NCBI RefSeq assembly: GCF_003428645.1
Contig: NZ_QVQH01000008.1
Coordinates: 165,929-229,928, forward strand
DNA from: Geodermatophilus marinus
Lineage (GTDB): Bacteria; Actinomycetota; Actinomycetes; Mycobacteriales; Geodermatophilaceae
Length of the DNA stretch: 64,000 bases
Direction of reading: 5' to 3'
The translations under genes and the position numbers were made by a program. Below, one piece after another: positions 37,138 through 47,200 of this stretch. Below the pieces are notes generated by a model, which saw only the letters and a program-made list of their open reading frames with translations, made no database searches and was not told the origin of the DNA. Position 1 is the stretch's first letter. Every line of letters starts with the position of its first letter.

Positions 37138-37704
37138 ATGCCCGCCCCCCGGCCCCTGCGCCGACGCCAGCTGATCCCCGCCGTCCTGCTCGCCGGCGCC
37201 GCGGCCCTGACCGGGTGCGGTGACGACGCGGACAACCCGGCGCAGGACGACCAGGCCGAGGTGGTGGGCGGGAACCCGCAGCCCGACGAGCAGGTCACCA
37301 CCAGCGTCTCGGTCAACTCGCTGCAGCTGGCCTACCCGGAGGACGGGCTGGTCGAGGCGGGCAGCGACGTCCAGCTCTACGCGGCGCTGGCCAACAACGG
37401 CACCAGCGACGACCAGCTCCTCGACGTGACCGGGTCCGGTTTCGAGGACGCCCGGCTGGTCGCACCGGACGGCAGCGAGGGCGCGATCCCGGTGCCGTCG
37501 AACAACACGGCCTACCTCGAGCCTGAGGGTCCGCCGTCGGTCACCCTGCTCGGCGTCGCGGAGGACCTGCGCTCCTCGCAGTCGGTCGAGGTCACCTTCG
37601 TCTTCGAGGACGCCGGCGAGGTGACGATGGAGGCCATGGTCGCCGCCGACCCGCCCGGCGAGGGGGAGTTCGACACCCCGCAGGACCCGACCACGGACAA
37701 CTGA
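37138..37704 (+). CDS. LpqE/PCuAC-fold lipoprotein without copper ligands
   Basis: 188-aa secreted lipoprotein: signal peptide with lipobox LTGC (Cys about 23), then an acidic spacer. The central domain VQLYAALANNGTSDDQLLDVTGSGF and the C-terminal TAYLEPEGPPSVTLLGVAEDLRS..VEVTFVFEDAGEVTMEAMV follow the layout of PCu(A)C copper chaperones (DUF461) and mycobacterial LpqE. The Met/His ligands of true PCuAC proteins are missing: the mature protein has no His. The acidic tail ends DPTTDN. It is probably a surface lipoprotein with a binding rather than copper-transfer role. Confidence 0.75.
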   Translation: MPAPRPLRRRQLIPAVLLAGAAALTGCGDDADNPAQDDQAEVVGGNPQPDEQVTTSVSVNSLQLAYPEDGLVEAGSDVQLYAALANNGTSDDQLLDVTGSGFEDARLVAPDGSEGAIPVPSNNTAYLEPEGPPSVTLLGVAEDLRSSQSVEVTFVFEDAGEVTMEAMVAADPPGEGEFDTPQDPTTDN

Positions 37705-37724
37705 CCGGGACCGCCCCGGCTGGG

Positions 37725-38954
37725 ATGCTGGCGGGCGTGCCGTCCGCCCCTGCCCGCCGCACCGCGTTCGCCCTCGCCGCCACCCTCGCCGGTCCCGCCG
37801 TCTGGCTGGCCCGCGCCGCCTGGGGCCTGCCCACCGCGCTGGGCGCCAGCCGGCGCGAGATCCGGCCCTGGGCCGCGGGCTCGCCGCAGTTCTCCGAGGG
37901 CCGGTTCCACAACCGGGTGGCCACCCCGGCGCTGCCGCCGGCCAGCGCCCGGCGGGGCCTGCTGCGGCAGATGCACGAGGAGCGGCACACCGGCCTGCCC
38001 GCCCGGCCGGTGCCGCTGGTGCGCCCGGAACCGCCGGCCGAGGCCGGGGATCTGGCGGTCACCTGGTACGGGCACTCGTCGGCCCTGCTGGAGGTCGACG
38101 GCCGCCGCGTGCTGGTCGACCCGGTCTGGGGGAGCCGGGTGTCGCCGTCCCCGCTGATCGGGCCCACCCGGCTGCACCCGGTGCCCGGCCCGCTGGAGGA
38201 GCTCCCCCCGGTCGACGCCGTCCTCGTCTCGCACGACCACTACGACCACCTGGACCTGCCCACGGTGCGCCGGCTGCTGCGCACGCAGACGGCGCCGTTC
38301 CTCGTGCCGGTCGGCATCGGGGCGCACCTGCGCGGCTGGGGCGTGCCCGAGGAGCGGGTCGTCGAGCTGGACTGGGAGCAGTCGGCGGAGGTCGCGGGGC
38401 TCACCGTGACCTGCACCGAGGCCCGGCACTTCTCCGGGCGGTTCCTGACCCGCGACACCACCCTGTGGTCGTCGTGGGTGGTGGCCGGGCCGCGCCACCG
38501 GGTCTTCTTCGGCGGGGACACCGGCTACACCCCGGGCTTCGCCGCCATCGGGGCGAGGCTGGGCCCCTTCGACCTCGCGCTGCTGCCCGTCGGGGCCTAC
38601 AACGACGCGTGGAAGCACGTGCACATGGACCCCGAGGAGGCGGTGCGCGCGCACGGCGACCTGGGCGGGGACCTGCTCGTCCCGGTGCACTGGGCCACGT
38701 TCAACCTGGCCTTCCACCGCTGGGCCGAGCCGGTGCAGCGGCTGTGCGCGGCCGCCGAGCGCTCGGGGACCCGGGTGGCGGTGCCCCGGCCGGGCGAGCG
38801 GGTCGACGCGCTGGCCCCGCCCCCGGTGCGGGACTGGTGGAGCGCCGTCGGGTCGCTGGTCGACGAACCCGACGCCGCGGGGGACGCCGGGGTGGGCAGC
38901 TCCGTGGCCGCCCGCGCCGCGTCCTGGCTGCTGGCCCGCCGCCAGCTCGACTAA
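37725..38954 (+). CDS. MBL-fold metallo-hydrolase (NAPE-PLD/UlaG-like)
   Basis: Metallo-beta-lactamase-fold hydrolase, 409 aa (a GTG at 37737 is an alternative start). A hydrophobic N terminus (RTAFALAATLAGPAVWLA) may be a signal or anchor. Core motifs: VTWYGHSSALLEVDG, SHDHYDHLDLPT (HxHxDH), FFGGDTGYTPGF and PVHWATFNLAFH. These match the NAPE-PLD-like branch, often annotated as membrane phospholipid or N-acyl hydrolases. The substrate is not inferable. A stem-loop repeat starts directly after its TAA. Confidence 0.87.
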   Translation: MLAGVPSAPARRTAFALAATLAGPAVWLARAAWGLPTALGASRREIRPWAAGSPQFSEGRFHNRVATPALPPASARRGLLRQMHEERHTGLPARPVPLVRPEPPAEAGDLAVTWYGHSSALLEVDGRRVLVDPVWGSRVSPSPLIGPTRLHPVPGPLEELPPVDAVLVSHDHYDHLDLPTVRRLLRTQTAPFLVPVGIGAHLRGWGVPEERVVELDWEQSAEVAGLTVTCTEARHFSGRFLTRDTTLWSSWVVAGPRHRVFFGGDTGYTPGFAAIGARLGPFDLALLPVGAYNDAWKHVHMDPEEAVRAHGDLGGDLLVPVHWATFNLAFHRWAEPVQRLCAAAERSGTRVAVPRPGERVDALAPPPVRDWWSAVGSLVDEPDAAGDAGVGSSVAARAASWLLARRQLD

Positions 38955-39006
38955 GAGGACCCCGTCCTCCTCCCCCCTCGCAGGCTCGGGGCGAGCCTCT
39001 GGACGC
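38955..39006 (+). repeat. stop-codon-proximal stem-loop repeat, copy 3
   Basis: Starts with GAGGACCCCGTCC at the base after the MBL gene stop and ends TGGACGCC. The inner hairpin AGGCTCG-GGG-CGAGCCT (7 bp) is identical in its arms to copy 1. The outer stem is partly decayed (GGACGCC instead of GGACGGGG). It separates this gene from the convergent HAD gene. Confidence 0.8.
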
Positions 39007-39021
39007 CGGCCGCGTGCCACC

Positions 39022-39669
39022 TCAGCCGAGCAGCTCCGCCACCTCCGCCAGGTCGGCGGCCTCGTGGGCCGGGACCGGCCCGTGCGGGTCGAGCCGGTGG
39101 CCGGGGCGGCGCAGGCGGACGACGTCCAGGCCGGCCTCGAGCGCGCCCCGCACGTCGCGCGCCGACGTCGCCACGTGCACCAGCCGGCCGCCGGCCCGCT
39201 CCCGGGCGCGCAGGTACAGCTCCGGGGCGGGCTTGTAGGCGCGCAGCCGCTCGGAGGTGAGCACGGCGCTGTCGTCGACGAGCGGCGCGACGCGGGTGCG
39301 GGCGAACACGGCGTCGTCGACGTTGGACAGGACGCCGACCCGGTACCGCTCCGCCAGCGCGGGCAGGCCCGCCGCGACGTCGGGCCACAGCGGCCAGTCC
39401 CCCACCGACGCGAGCAGCTCGGCGGTGTCGGCGGCCGCGTGGCGGCCGATCCCCGCCTCGGCGTACGCGGCGGCCAGGGCCCGGCGGCAGTGCTCGGCGA
39501 ACGGGACCCAGACCGGCTCGTCGCGCTGGGAGGCCTTGTTCAGCGCGTCCCACCGGTCGTAGAGGGCCCCGCCGTCCGCCCCGGTGATGCGGGCCAGCGC
39601 CGCCGCGCCGCCGGCGCGGGAGTCGACGAGCGCGCTGAACAGGTCGACGGTGACCAGCGGGGGTGCCAC
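39022..39669 (-). CDS. HAD-superfamily hydrolase (haloacid-dehalogenase type)
   Basis: 215 aa from GTG 39669. Motif I is VTVDLFSALVDS with the nucleophile Asp but Leu in place of the usual second Asp, as in L-2-haloacid dehalogenases. Motif II is VGVLSNVDD, motif III Lys is in LRAYKPAPELYLRA and motif IV is VHVATSARDVRGALEAGL. The cap region lies between about residues 15 and 100. The longer frame to 39741 adds 24 Ala/Pro residues and is unlikely. Substrate unknown. Confidence 0.87.
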   Translation of the reverse strand: MAPPLVTVDLFSALVDSRAGGAAALARITGADGGALYDRWDALNKASQRDEPVWVPFAEHCRRALAAAYAEAGIGRHAAADTAELLASVGDWPLWPDVAAGLPALAERYRVGVLSNVDDAVFARTRVAPLVDDSAVLTSERLRAYKPAPELYLRARERAGGRLVHVATSARDVRGALEAGLDVVRLRRPGHRLDPHGPVPAHEAADLAEVAELLG

Positions 39670-39712
39670 GGCGCCCAGTGTGGCGGGCGCGGGCCGGCTC
39701 GCCGGTGCCGGT

Positions 39713-39750
39713 GGAGTGCCCGCTGCGAGGGTCCCCCGCACCGGGCACCC
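39713..39750. terminator. stem-loop related to the terminator at 14292
   Basis: GTGCCCG (39716-39722) pairs with CGGGCAC (39742-39748), with flanking GGA/CCC. The left half GGAGTGCCC..TGCGAG repeats the terminator after the acyl-CoA ligase. It lies in the 93-bp gap after the Fpg/Nei gene and before the HAD gene. Confidence 0.55.
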
Positions 39751-39762
39751 CGACCACCCCGC

Positions 39763-40617
39763 TCAGCGCAGCAGCTTCGACATCCGCCGGTCGGCCAGCG
39801 GCTTGCCGCCGGTCTGGCAGGTCGGGCAGTACTGCAGCGAGGTGTCGGCGAAGCTGACCTCCCGGACGGTGTCGCCGCACACCGGGCAGGGCAGCCCGGT
39901 GCGGGCGTGCACGCGCAGGCCCGAGCGCTTCTCGCTCTTCATCGTCGCCGCCTGCTGCCCGAGCTGGCGTTCGAGGGCGTCGGTGAGCGTGGCCCGCAGC
40001 GCCTCGTGGAGGCGGAGCACCTCGTCGTCGGTGAGCCGGCCCGCCGCCTTGAACGGGGACAGCCGCGCGGCGTGCAGGATCTCGTCGGAGTAGGCGTTCC
40101 CGATGCCGGCCAGCACGGTCTGGTCGGTGAGCGTGCCCTTCAGCTGCCCGGTGCGCCCCGCCAGGAGGGCGGCGAAGGTCTCCCGGTCCACGGCGAGCGC
40201 GTCCGGCCCCAGCCGGGCCACGCCGGGCACCTCCGCCGGCGACCGGACGACGTACACCGCCAGCCCCTTGCGGGTGCCCTGCTCGGTCAGGTCGAAGCCA
40301 TTGCCGTCCTCCAGGTGCACCCGGACCGCCAGCGGCCCCTTCCCCGGCTTGGGCGGAGCGGCGGGGAGGCCGGTGCGCCAGTGCAGCCACCCGGCGCGGG
40401 CCAGGTGGAGGACGAGGTGCAGGCCGGAGACGTCGAGGTCGAGGAACTTGCCGTGCCGGGCGACCCCGCTGACCTCCAGCCCGGCGAGGGCGGGCAGCGG
40501 CGGGTCGTAGGTCTTGATCGCCTGGACGGCGGCCAGGTCGACCCGGGTGACCACCCGGCCCACGGCGTTCTCGCGCAGGAAGGCGGTCAGCGCCTCCACC
40601 TCGGGCAACTCGGGCAC
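39763..40617 (-). CDS. Fpg/Nei family DNA glycosylase
   Basis: Base-excision repair glycosylase/AP lyase, 284 aa, GTG start. After the initiator the protein begins PELPEVEAL, giving the catalytic Pro2 and Glu3; Lys57 lies in RHGKFLDL. The helix-two-turn-helix VLAGIGNAYSDEILHAARLSP and the C-terminal zinc finger (Cys244, Cys247, Cys264, Cys267; CPVC...CPTCQ) are complete. It could remove 8-oxoguanine or oxidised pyrimidines; Fpg versus Nei specificity cannot be called by eye. Confidence 0.93.
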   Translation of the reverse strand: MPELPEVEALTAFLRENAVGRVVTRVDLAAVQAIKTYDPPLPALAGLEVSGVARHGKFLDLDVSGLHLVLHLARAGWLHWRTGLPAAPPKPGKGPLAVRVHLEDGNGFDLTEQGTRKGLAVYVVRSPAEVPGVARLGPDALAVDRETFAALLAGRTGQLKGTLTDQTVLAGIGNAYSDEILHAARLSPFKAAGRLTDDEVLRLHEALRATLTDALERQLGQQAATMKSEKRSGLRVHARTGLPCPVCGDTVREVSFADTSLQYCPTCQTGGKPLADRRMSKLLR

Positions 40618-40750
40618 CCGGTCATGATCCCCCGCCGGTGCGCCCGCCGTCGTCCCCGAACGGGTGGTCCCGCGGCCGCGCGGGTGGACCGGCGACCTGG
40701 CACGGCGCGGACACCGGTGGCAGCGTGGGGCCGGGGTGGGGAGGGCTGCG

Positions 40751-41959
40751 GTGGGGAGCACACCGGCCGGCGTCCTGGTCGAGGGGGCCCGGGTCTTCGA
40801 CGGGCACCGCGTGCTGCCCCCGACGACCGTCCTGGTGCTCGAGGGGCGGGTCGCCGCGCTCGGCGACCGGCTCGGGGCACCGGCAGGCCTGCCCGGGGTC
40901 CGGGCCGACGGCGCCACCCTGCTGCCCGGCCTGGTGGACGCGCACGTGCACCTGGCCCCCGGCGCGCTGCGGGCGGCCGTGCGCTTCGGCGTCACCACGG
41001 TGGTCGACATGTTCGCCGACCCCGCCGCCGCCCGGTCCGCCAAGGAGGAGGCGGCGGCGGACCCGTCGGCGGCCGACCTCCGCTCGGCGGGGTTCGGCGC
41101 CACGACCCCCGGCGGGCACCCCACCCGCCTGGTCGGCCAGGGCCTGCTCCCGCCGTTCCCGACGGTGGGCGGCCCGGACGAGGCGGCGGCCTTCGTGGCC
41201 GCGCGGGTAGCCGAGGGGTCGGACCACCTCAAGGTGGTGCTCGAGGACGGGACGACGACCGGCCGCCCCGTCCCCTGCCTGGACGCCGGCACCGTCCGGG
41301 CGCTCGTCCGCGCCGCGCACGACCGCGGGCTGCGGGTGGTCGCGCACACCCTGACCCGGGCCCACGCGCTGCTGGCGCTGGACGCGGGCGTGGACGGCCT
41401 CGCCCACCTGTTCCTGGACCAGCCGCCCTCCCCGGGGTTCGTCGAGGCCGCCGTCCGGTCCGGTGCCTTCGTCGTCCCCACCCTGACCTCGTTGGCGGCG
41501 CGGGCCGGGCACGCCCGCGGCCGGGACCTGGCCGCCGATCCCCGGATCGGGCACCTCCTGGACCCCCACGCGCGCGACCTGCTGGGGACGGCGTTCCCCG
41601 CCGCGCCGGGCGCGCGCGCCGACCTCTCCCACGCGACGGCGACCGCCGCCCGGCTGCACGAGGCCGGCGTCCCGCTGCTGGCCGGCACCGACGCCGCCAG
41701 CCCGGGCACCGCGCACGGGGCCAGCCTGCACGACGAGCTGGCGCTGCTCGTCGCGGCCGGGCTCTCCCCCGTCGCCGCCCTCGCCGCCGCGACCAGCGCA
41801 CCGGCCGCCGCCTTCGGTCTGCCCGACCGGGGCCGGATCGCCCCGGGCCTGCGGGCCGACCTGCTCCTGGTCCGCGGCGAGCCGGGGCGGGAGGTCACCG
41901 GCACCCGGGCCGTCGAGCGCGTCTGGCGCGCCGGCCGGGAGGCGTTCGCCGCCGGGTAG
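40751..41959 (+). CDS. amidohydrolase family protein (imidazolonepropionase-like)
   Basis: Metal-dependent hydrolase, 402 aa. The GTG at 40751 follows GGGGAGGG at good spacing. The amidohydrolase pattern is clear: LLPGLVDAHVHLAPG (HxH), SDHLKVVLEDG (Lys position), LRVVAHTLTRAHAL and DGLAHLF (His ligands), and LLAGTDAASPG (Asp). The C-terminal GRIAPGLRADLLLV strand is typical. Relatives with PF01979 include imidazolonepropionases and prolidase-like enzymes; no neighbouring pathway narrows the substrate. Confidence 0.88.
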   Translation: MGSTPAGVLVEGARVFDGHRVLPPTTVLVLEGRVAALGDRLGAPAGLPGVRADGATLLPGLVDAHVHLAPGALRAAVRFGVTTVVDMFADPAAARSAKEEAAADPSAADLRSAGFGATTPGGHPTRLVGQGLLPPFPTVGGPDEAAAFVAARVAEGSDHLKVVLEDGTTTGRPVPCLDAGTVRALVRAAHDRGLRVVAHTLTRAHALLALDAGVDGLAHLFLDQPPSPGFVEAAVRSGAFVVPTLTSLAARAGHARGRDLAADPRIGHLLDPHARDLLGTAFPAAPGARADLSHATATAARLHEAGVPLLAGTDAASPGTAHGASLHDELALLVAAGLSPVAALAAATSAPAAAFGLPDRGRIAPGLRADLLLVRGEPGREVTGTRAVERVWRAGREAFAAG

Positions 41960-42079
41960 CGGGCCCTTCGCACGGCAGGGCACTCGGCCCCTGACCGGAG
42001 CCCGCGCCGGCGGCTAGCGTCCGGGACCACCGGGGCGCGCCCCGCCGGGGACGGGCCCACCGCGGTCCAGGGGAACGTC

Positions 42080-42751
42080 ATGCGCCGACGACCGGCCACC
42101 GTCGTGGAGGTGGCCCTCCTGGTGGCCCTGCTGTCCCCACCGGCGACCGCCGGTGCGCAGTTCCGGCCCAGCTGCTCGCTCCCGGAGTCGGACGCCGAGG
42201 CCCTCACCCTGCCCGGCGACCACCACCTGCCGGGCTACTGGTGGGACCACACCGATCTCACCGTCGGGATCCGCGCGCACGCGGGGGCGTCCGGCGCGGA
42301 GATCACGGCCCTCGAGGAGGCCGTCGGCACGTGGGCCGACGTGCTGGACCGGTGCTTCGACGGCGTCCTCACGCTCGACCCGGTGGCCGGCTCCGGGCCG
42401 GCGGACATCGTGGTCCACCTGGTGCCGCCGACCCGGGACGTCGTCCTCGGCGGGTTCGCCCGCTGCGGTGGACGGGGCTGCCCCGACGTCGTCGTCCTGG
42501 ACCACGGCTCCCCCGCCCCCGCCTACCTGGGCCGGGTGGCGCTGCACGAGCTCGGCCACGCCCTCGGCCTGGGGCACCCCACCAACCTGCACCGGACCAC
42601 CGACCTCATGGGCTACGGCTGGCCGTCCCGCGGGGCGCCGGTGCTCTCCGACTGCGACGTCGACGCGCTGGCCCACGTCTTCGCCTGGGCGCTGGAGGGC
42701 GGGGAGCCGGTGCCGCCCGGCCCGGGGCCGTACGACTGCTCGCAGGACTGA
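42080..42751 (+). CDS. secreted matrixin-like zinc metalloprotease
   Basis: 223 aa with a signal peptide (VALLVALLSPPATAGAQ, cleavage about residue 26). The zinc site is HELGHALGLGH (His156, Glu157, His160, His166), followed by a Met-turn in TDLMGYGWP (Met177), the metzincin arrangement of M10/M57-like proteases. Paired Cys residues (32, 92, 129, 134, 199-area) suggest disulfides outside the cell. No propeptide Cys switch is evident. It stands alone between an amidohydrolase and malic enzyme, with no obvious partner. Confidence 0.85.
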   Translation: MRRRPATVVEVALLVALLSPPATAGAQFRPSCSLPESDAEALTLPGDHHLPGYWWDHTDLTVGIRAHAGASGAEITALEEAVGTWADVLDRCFDGVLTLDPVAGSGPADIVVHLVPPTRDVVLGGFARCGGRGCPDVVVLDHGSPAPAYLGRVALHELGHALGLGHPTNLHRTTDLMGYGWPSRGAPVLSDCDVDALAHVFAWALEGGEPVPPGPGPYDCSQD

Positions 42752-42802
42752 CCACCGGCCACGGGACCGCCACCCCCCGACGGAGGGGGACGGGCGGGGG
42801 GC

Positions 42803-44314
<1,512 letters not shown>

Positions 44315-44387
44315 GGCGGGCCCCATCGTCCCATCGCGGGCCGGGCCGGGCGCGTTGCGGTCACAGTGGTCGACGCGGCGCCGCCGG

Positions 44388-44828
44388 TCACGTCGGCGGG
44401 CGGGAGACGCGGCCCTCGGCCCGGGCCTTGATCCCGGCGCAGAACTGCCGGAACGACGGGTTGAGGTCCGGGGTGGTGCGGTCGAGCAGGGCGGCCAGCG
44501 GCCCGGTGTGGTCCTCCCGGACGGTGAGCACCGTGCCGCCGTCGTCCTGCGCGTCCAGCCGGTAGGTGCGGTCGATGCCCGCCATCCCCAGCGGCAGGCC
44601 GGCCTGCCAGCGCATCACCTCGGCCGGGCGCAGCTCGGTGACGGTGACGGTGAAGGGCTTGGCCCGCACCATCGTCGCCACCAGGGTCAGCCGCTCGCCG
44701 AGCGCGACCCGCCCCTCGACCCGGTCGACCCCGGAGTTCCAGTCCCGCCAGCTGCCGACGTCGACCAGCAGGGCCCACACCTCCTCCGGGGCGGCGTCGA
44801 TCCGGGTGGCCGCCTCGTAGCTCCTCAT
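44388..44828 (-). CDS. SRPBCC family (polyketide cyclase/dehydrase-like) protein
   Basis: 146 aa, START-like ligand-binding fold: YEAATRIDAAPEEVWALLVDVGSWRDW at the N terminus, PAEVMRWQAG and GTVLTVREDHTGPLAALL in the sheet and long C-terminal helix. It begins 10 bp after the methyltransferase gene and is the last gene of a four-gene minus-strand operon. Binding partner unknown. Confidence 0.87.
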   Translation of the reverse strand: MRSYEAATRIDAAPEEVWALLVDVGSWRDWNSGVDRVEGRVALGERLTLVATMVRAKPFTVTVTELRPAEVMRWQAGLPLGMAGIDRTYRLDAQDDGGTVLTVREDHTGPLAALLDRTTPDLNPSFRQFCAGIKARAEGRVSRPPT

Positions 44829-44838
44829 CGCTGTCCCC

Positions 44839-45651
44839 TCATCCGGCGCGCACGGCGGTGACCTGTAGGTAGGTGTTGGGCACCACGATGCCGCCTCCAC
44901 CCCCTCGCGTGCACCTCGCCCACAGGTCGGTGAACTCGGTCTCGAGACGGGTGCGGCCGGCCTGGTCCAGCCGCTCCCAGGCCACGTGCACCGGGCCGAA
45001 CCAGTCGCGGTAGCGCTGCCACTGGGCCGCCACGGACGGCGCGGTCAGGTCGACCGTGCGCTCGGTGAACCGGACGGCGGTGACCTCGTCGCGGCCGAGC
45101 AGGCCGGTCACGCCCTCGGGCGTCCCCCAGCGCAGCGGCTCGCCGGGCGCCTCCTGCGGCGCGTGCCGGGCGACGAGCTCGAGCAGCCGCCCGCCCGGCG
45201 CCTCGGGGCGCCAGGCGGTCAGGCCCAGGCGGCCGCCGGGCCGCAGCACCCGCAGCAGCTCCCGGGCGGCCAGCTCCGCGTCGGCGGCGAAGACCACGCC
45301 GAAGGTCGAGACGACCACGTCGAAGGAGGCGTCGGGGAACGGCAGCGCGCAGGCGTCGGCGACCTCGGTGGCCACCTGCAGGCCCTCCAGCTCGGCCCGC
45401 CGGCCGGCCAGCTCCAGCAGCTCGGGCACCAGGTCGCTGCAGACGACGTCGGCGTCGCGGCGGGCCGCGGCCAGGGCGGTGTTCCCCGTGCCGGCGCCGA
45501 CGTCGAGCAGCCGGTCCCCGGGGCGCACGGCGAGGTCGACCACCAGTTGCTCGCTGGCCGGCAGCAGCCGGACGCCGACCCGCTGGTAGTCGCCCGCCGC
45601 CCAGACCTCGCGGAGCCGGTCGGCGGCGGTCCTCGTCGAGGGGGCAGCCAT
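44839..45651 (-). CDS. class I SAM-dependent methyltransferase (UbiE-like)
   Basis: 270 aa. SAM-binding motif I is LLDVGAGTGNTALAAA, motif II VVCSDLVPELLEL, then DACALPFPDASFDVVVSTFGVVFA and LLRVLRPGGRLGLTAW, the standard Methyltransf_11/UbiE order. The C-terminal half (FTERTVDLTAPSVAAQWQRYRDWFG) defines substrate binding and is not diagnostic. It lies between the TspO-like and SRPBCC genes on the same strand. Confidence 0.9.
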   Translation of the reverse strand: MAAPSTRTAADRLREVWAAGDYQRVGVRLLPASEQLVVDLAVRPGDRLLDVGAGTGNTALAAARRDADVVCSDLVPELLELAGRRAELEGLQVATEVADACALPFPDASFDVVVSTFGVVFAADAELAARELLRVLRPGGRLGLTAWRPEAPGGRLLELVARHAPQEAPGEPLRWGTPEGVTGLLGRDEVTAVRFTERTVDLTAPSVAAQWQRYRDWFGPVHVAWERLDQAGRTRLETEFTDLWARCTRGGGGGIVVPNTYLQVTAVRAG

Positions 45652-45692
45652 GGCGAGCAGTGTGCTCCCGGTCACAGCCGTCCGGAAGCCCG

Positions 45693-46535
45693 TCAGCCGA
45701 CCAGCAGGGCCGTCCGGCCGCGCGGCCGGGCCGGCCCGCCCGCGGGGCGGCCCACCCGGCCGAGCCCGGCCGAGCGGAGCGCCAGCGCGGCCACGACGAC
45801 GCCGGCCGCCGCCAGCGCGGCGACCACGACCGGCAGCGGCGGCCCGGCGACCGCGACCGCGACCAGCCCCCAGGCCGCCGCGGCGGCGAGCGGGCCGGCG
45901 GCGACCTGCGCGGTGAGCACGAGGACCGCGACGACGCCGGCCACGGCCACCAGCGCGGCGACCGCCCACGCGCGCGCGGCGGCGCCTTCCGCCGGTGCGC
46001 CCAGCGCCACGCCGGCGCTGGCCACCTGGACGGTCATCGCCAGCGCCACCCACCCCAGGAGCAGGCCGGTCACCGCCGACGGCAGCACCCGGGCCGCGCC
46101 CGAGGTGGGCAGCCGCTGCAGGCGGGCCCAGGCGGTGGCGGCGGCCAGCACGATGGCGGCCAGCAGCACCGCGGGCAGCACCGGCCAGCGCTCTCCGACC
46201 AGGGGGAACAGCACCTCCCACACGGCGTTCCCGGCGAAGGCGGCCGCCAGCGGCCACCCGGTCGCGCGGTGCACCTCCCGGCCGCGCTGGCCGGGGAGGG
46301 CCTGCCAGACGGCCCACGCCAGGGCCCCGGCGAAGAGGACACCCCAGATGGAGAAGGCGTAGCCGGCCGGGGTGATCAGCGAGCGGGTCGCGTCGCTCAC
46401 CTCGCCGACGCTGCGACCCGCCAGCGCCGTGCCCAGGGGGCTGCCCACGACCTGCGCGACCGCGGCCGCCACCACGGCGCCCGCCCGCAGGCCGTCCGCC
46501 CGCCCCGTGCCGTCGCTCCTGGCTGGCTGGCTCAT
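45693..46535 (-). CDS. TspO/MBR-related membrane protein
   Basis: 280-aa polytopic protein, about eight TM helices. The N-terminal half shows [21 protein letters not shown] and [16 protein letters not shown], the pattern of the long TspO/tryptophan-rich sensory-like family found in actinobacteria and yeasts (longer than the 150-aa classical TspO). Its ATG overlaps the DUF309 stop (ATGA). Function is unknown; tetrapyrrole or lipid binding is suggested for relatives. Confidence 0.8.
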   Translation of the reverse strand: MSQPARSDGTGRADGLRAGAVVAAAVAQVVGSPLGTALAGRSVGEVSDATRSLITPAGYAFSIWGVLFAGALAWAVWQALPGQRGREVHRATGWPLAAAFAGNAVWEVLFPLVGERWPVLPAVLLAAIVLAAATAWARLQRLPTSGAARVLPSAVTGLLLGWVALAMTVQVASAGVALGAPAEGAAARAWAVAALVAVAGVVAVLVLTAQVAAGPLAAAAAWGLVAVAVAGPPLPVVVAALAAAGVVVAALALRSAGLGRVGRPAGGPARPRGRTALLVG

Positions 46536-47035
46536 CCCCGTCCGCTACCCAGCCGGGGCGGCGCTGCACGCGGGAGCCGGCCCGCGGCCGCCTCCGCCGC
46601 GGCCTGCCGGGCCCAGGCGGCCAGCCCGGGAACGTCGATGCCGTGCGGCGGGTCGGCGGCGTAGCCGGCGACGTTGCCGGCCCCGCGGTCGAGCAGCGTG
46701 GCGGCCCCCCGGGCGTTGCCGCGCGCGGCGTGGGTCAGCCCGACCGCCAGCTGCGCCAGGCCCCGCCAGAGCTGCCGCTCGGCCTCGGGGGCGGTCTTCC
46801 AGGCGTCCTCCAGCACCTCGTGCGCGTGGAAGGGACGGCCGGCGTCGAGCAGCCGCTGCGCCTCGGCCAGCGCGACCGCCGGCGTGCGGAGTACCCCCTC
46901 GGGTGCGCGCTCGACCCCCGCGGCGCCGTGCGGCAGCGGCCGGCCCAGCGCGTCGCGCGGCCGGGCGTTGCGGGCCCGGCCCTCGGCGTCGCGGTCGCGG
47001 TCGGGGGCCCGGTCGCGGTCGGCAGGAGCGTCCAC
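46532..47035 (-). CDS. DUF309 domain protein
   Basis: 167 aa from GTG 47035. The N-terminal 45 residues are rich in Asp-Arg pairs and probably disordered. The DUF309 helical signature follows: [37 protein letters not shown] and [16 protein letters not shown]. Function unknown. First gene of the DUF309-TspO-like-methyltransferase-SRPBCC operon, divergent from egtA across 165 bp. Confidence 0.85.
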   Translation of the reverse strand: MDAPADRDRAPDRDRDAEGRARNARPRDALGRPLPHGAAGVERAPEGVLRTPAVALAEAQRLLDAGRPFHAHEVLEDAWKTAPEAERQLWRGLAQLAVGLTHAARGNARGAATLLDRGAGNVAGYAADPPHGIDVPGLAAWARQAAAEAAAGRLPRAAPPRLGSGRG

Positions 47036-47200
47036 CGGGTGATCCTCGCGCGCCGGTAGGTGCGCGTCATTCCGGACGGGATGCGTCCTGTCGGCAGGTG
47101 CGGGCACGATGGGTGGTGAGGACGGCCGGCACGATCGGGCCGCCCCCGCACCGACCCGCGGTCGACGTCGACCGGTCCGGACCTGGAGGGGGTGGGGCCC

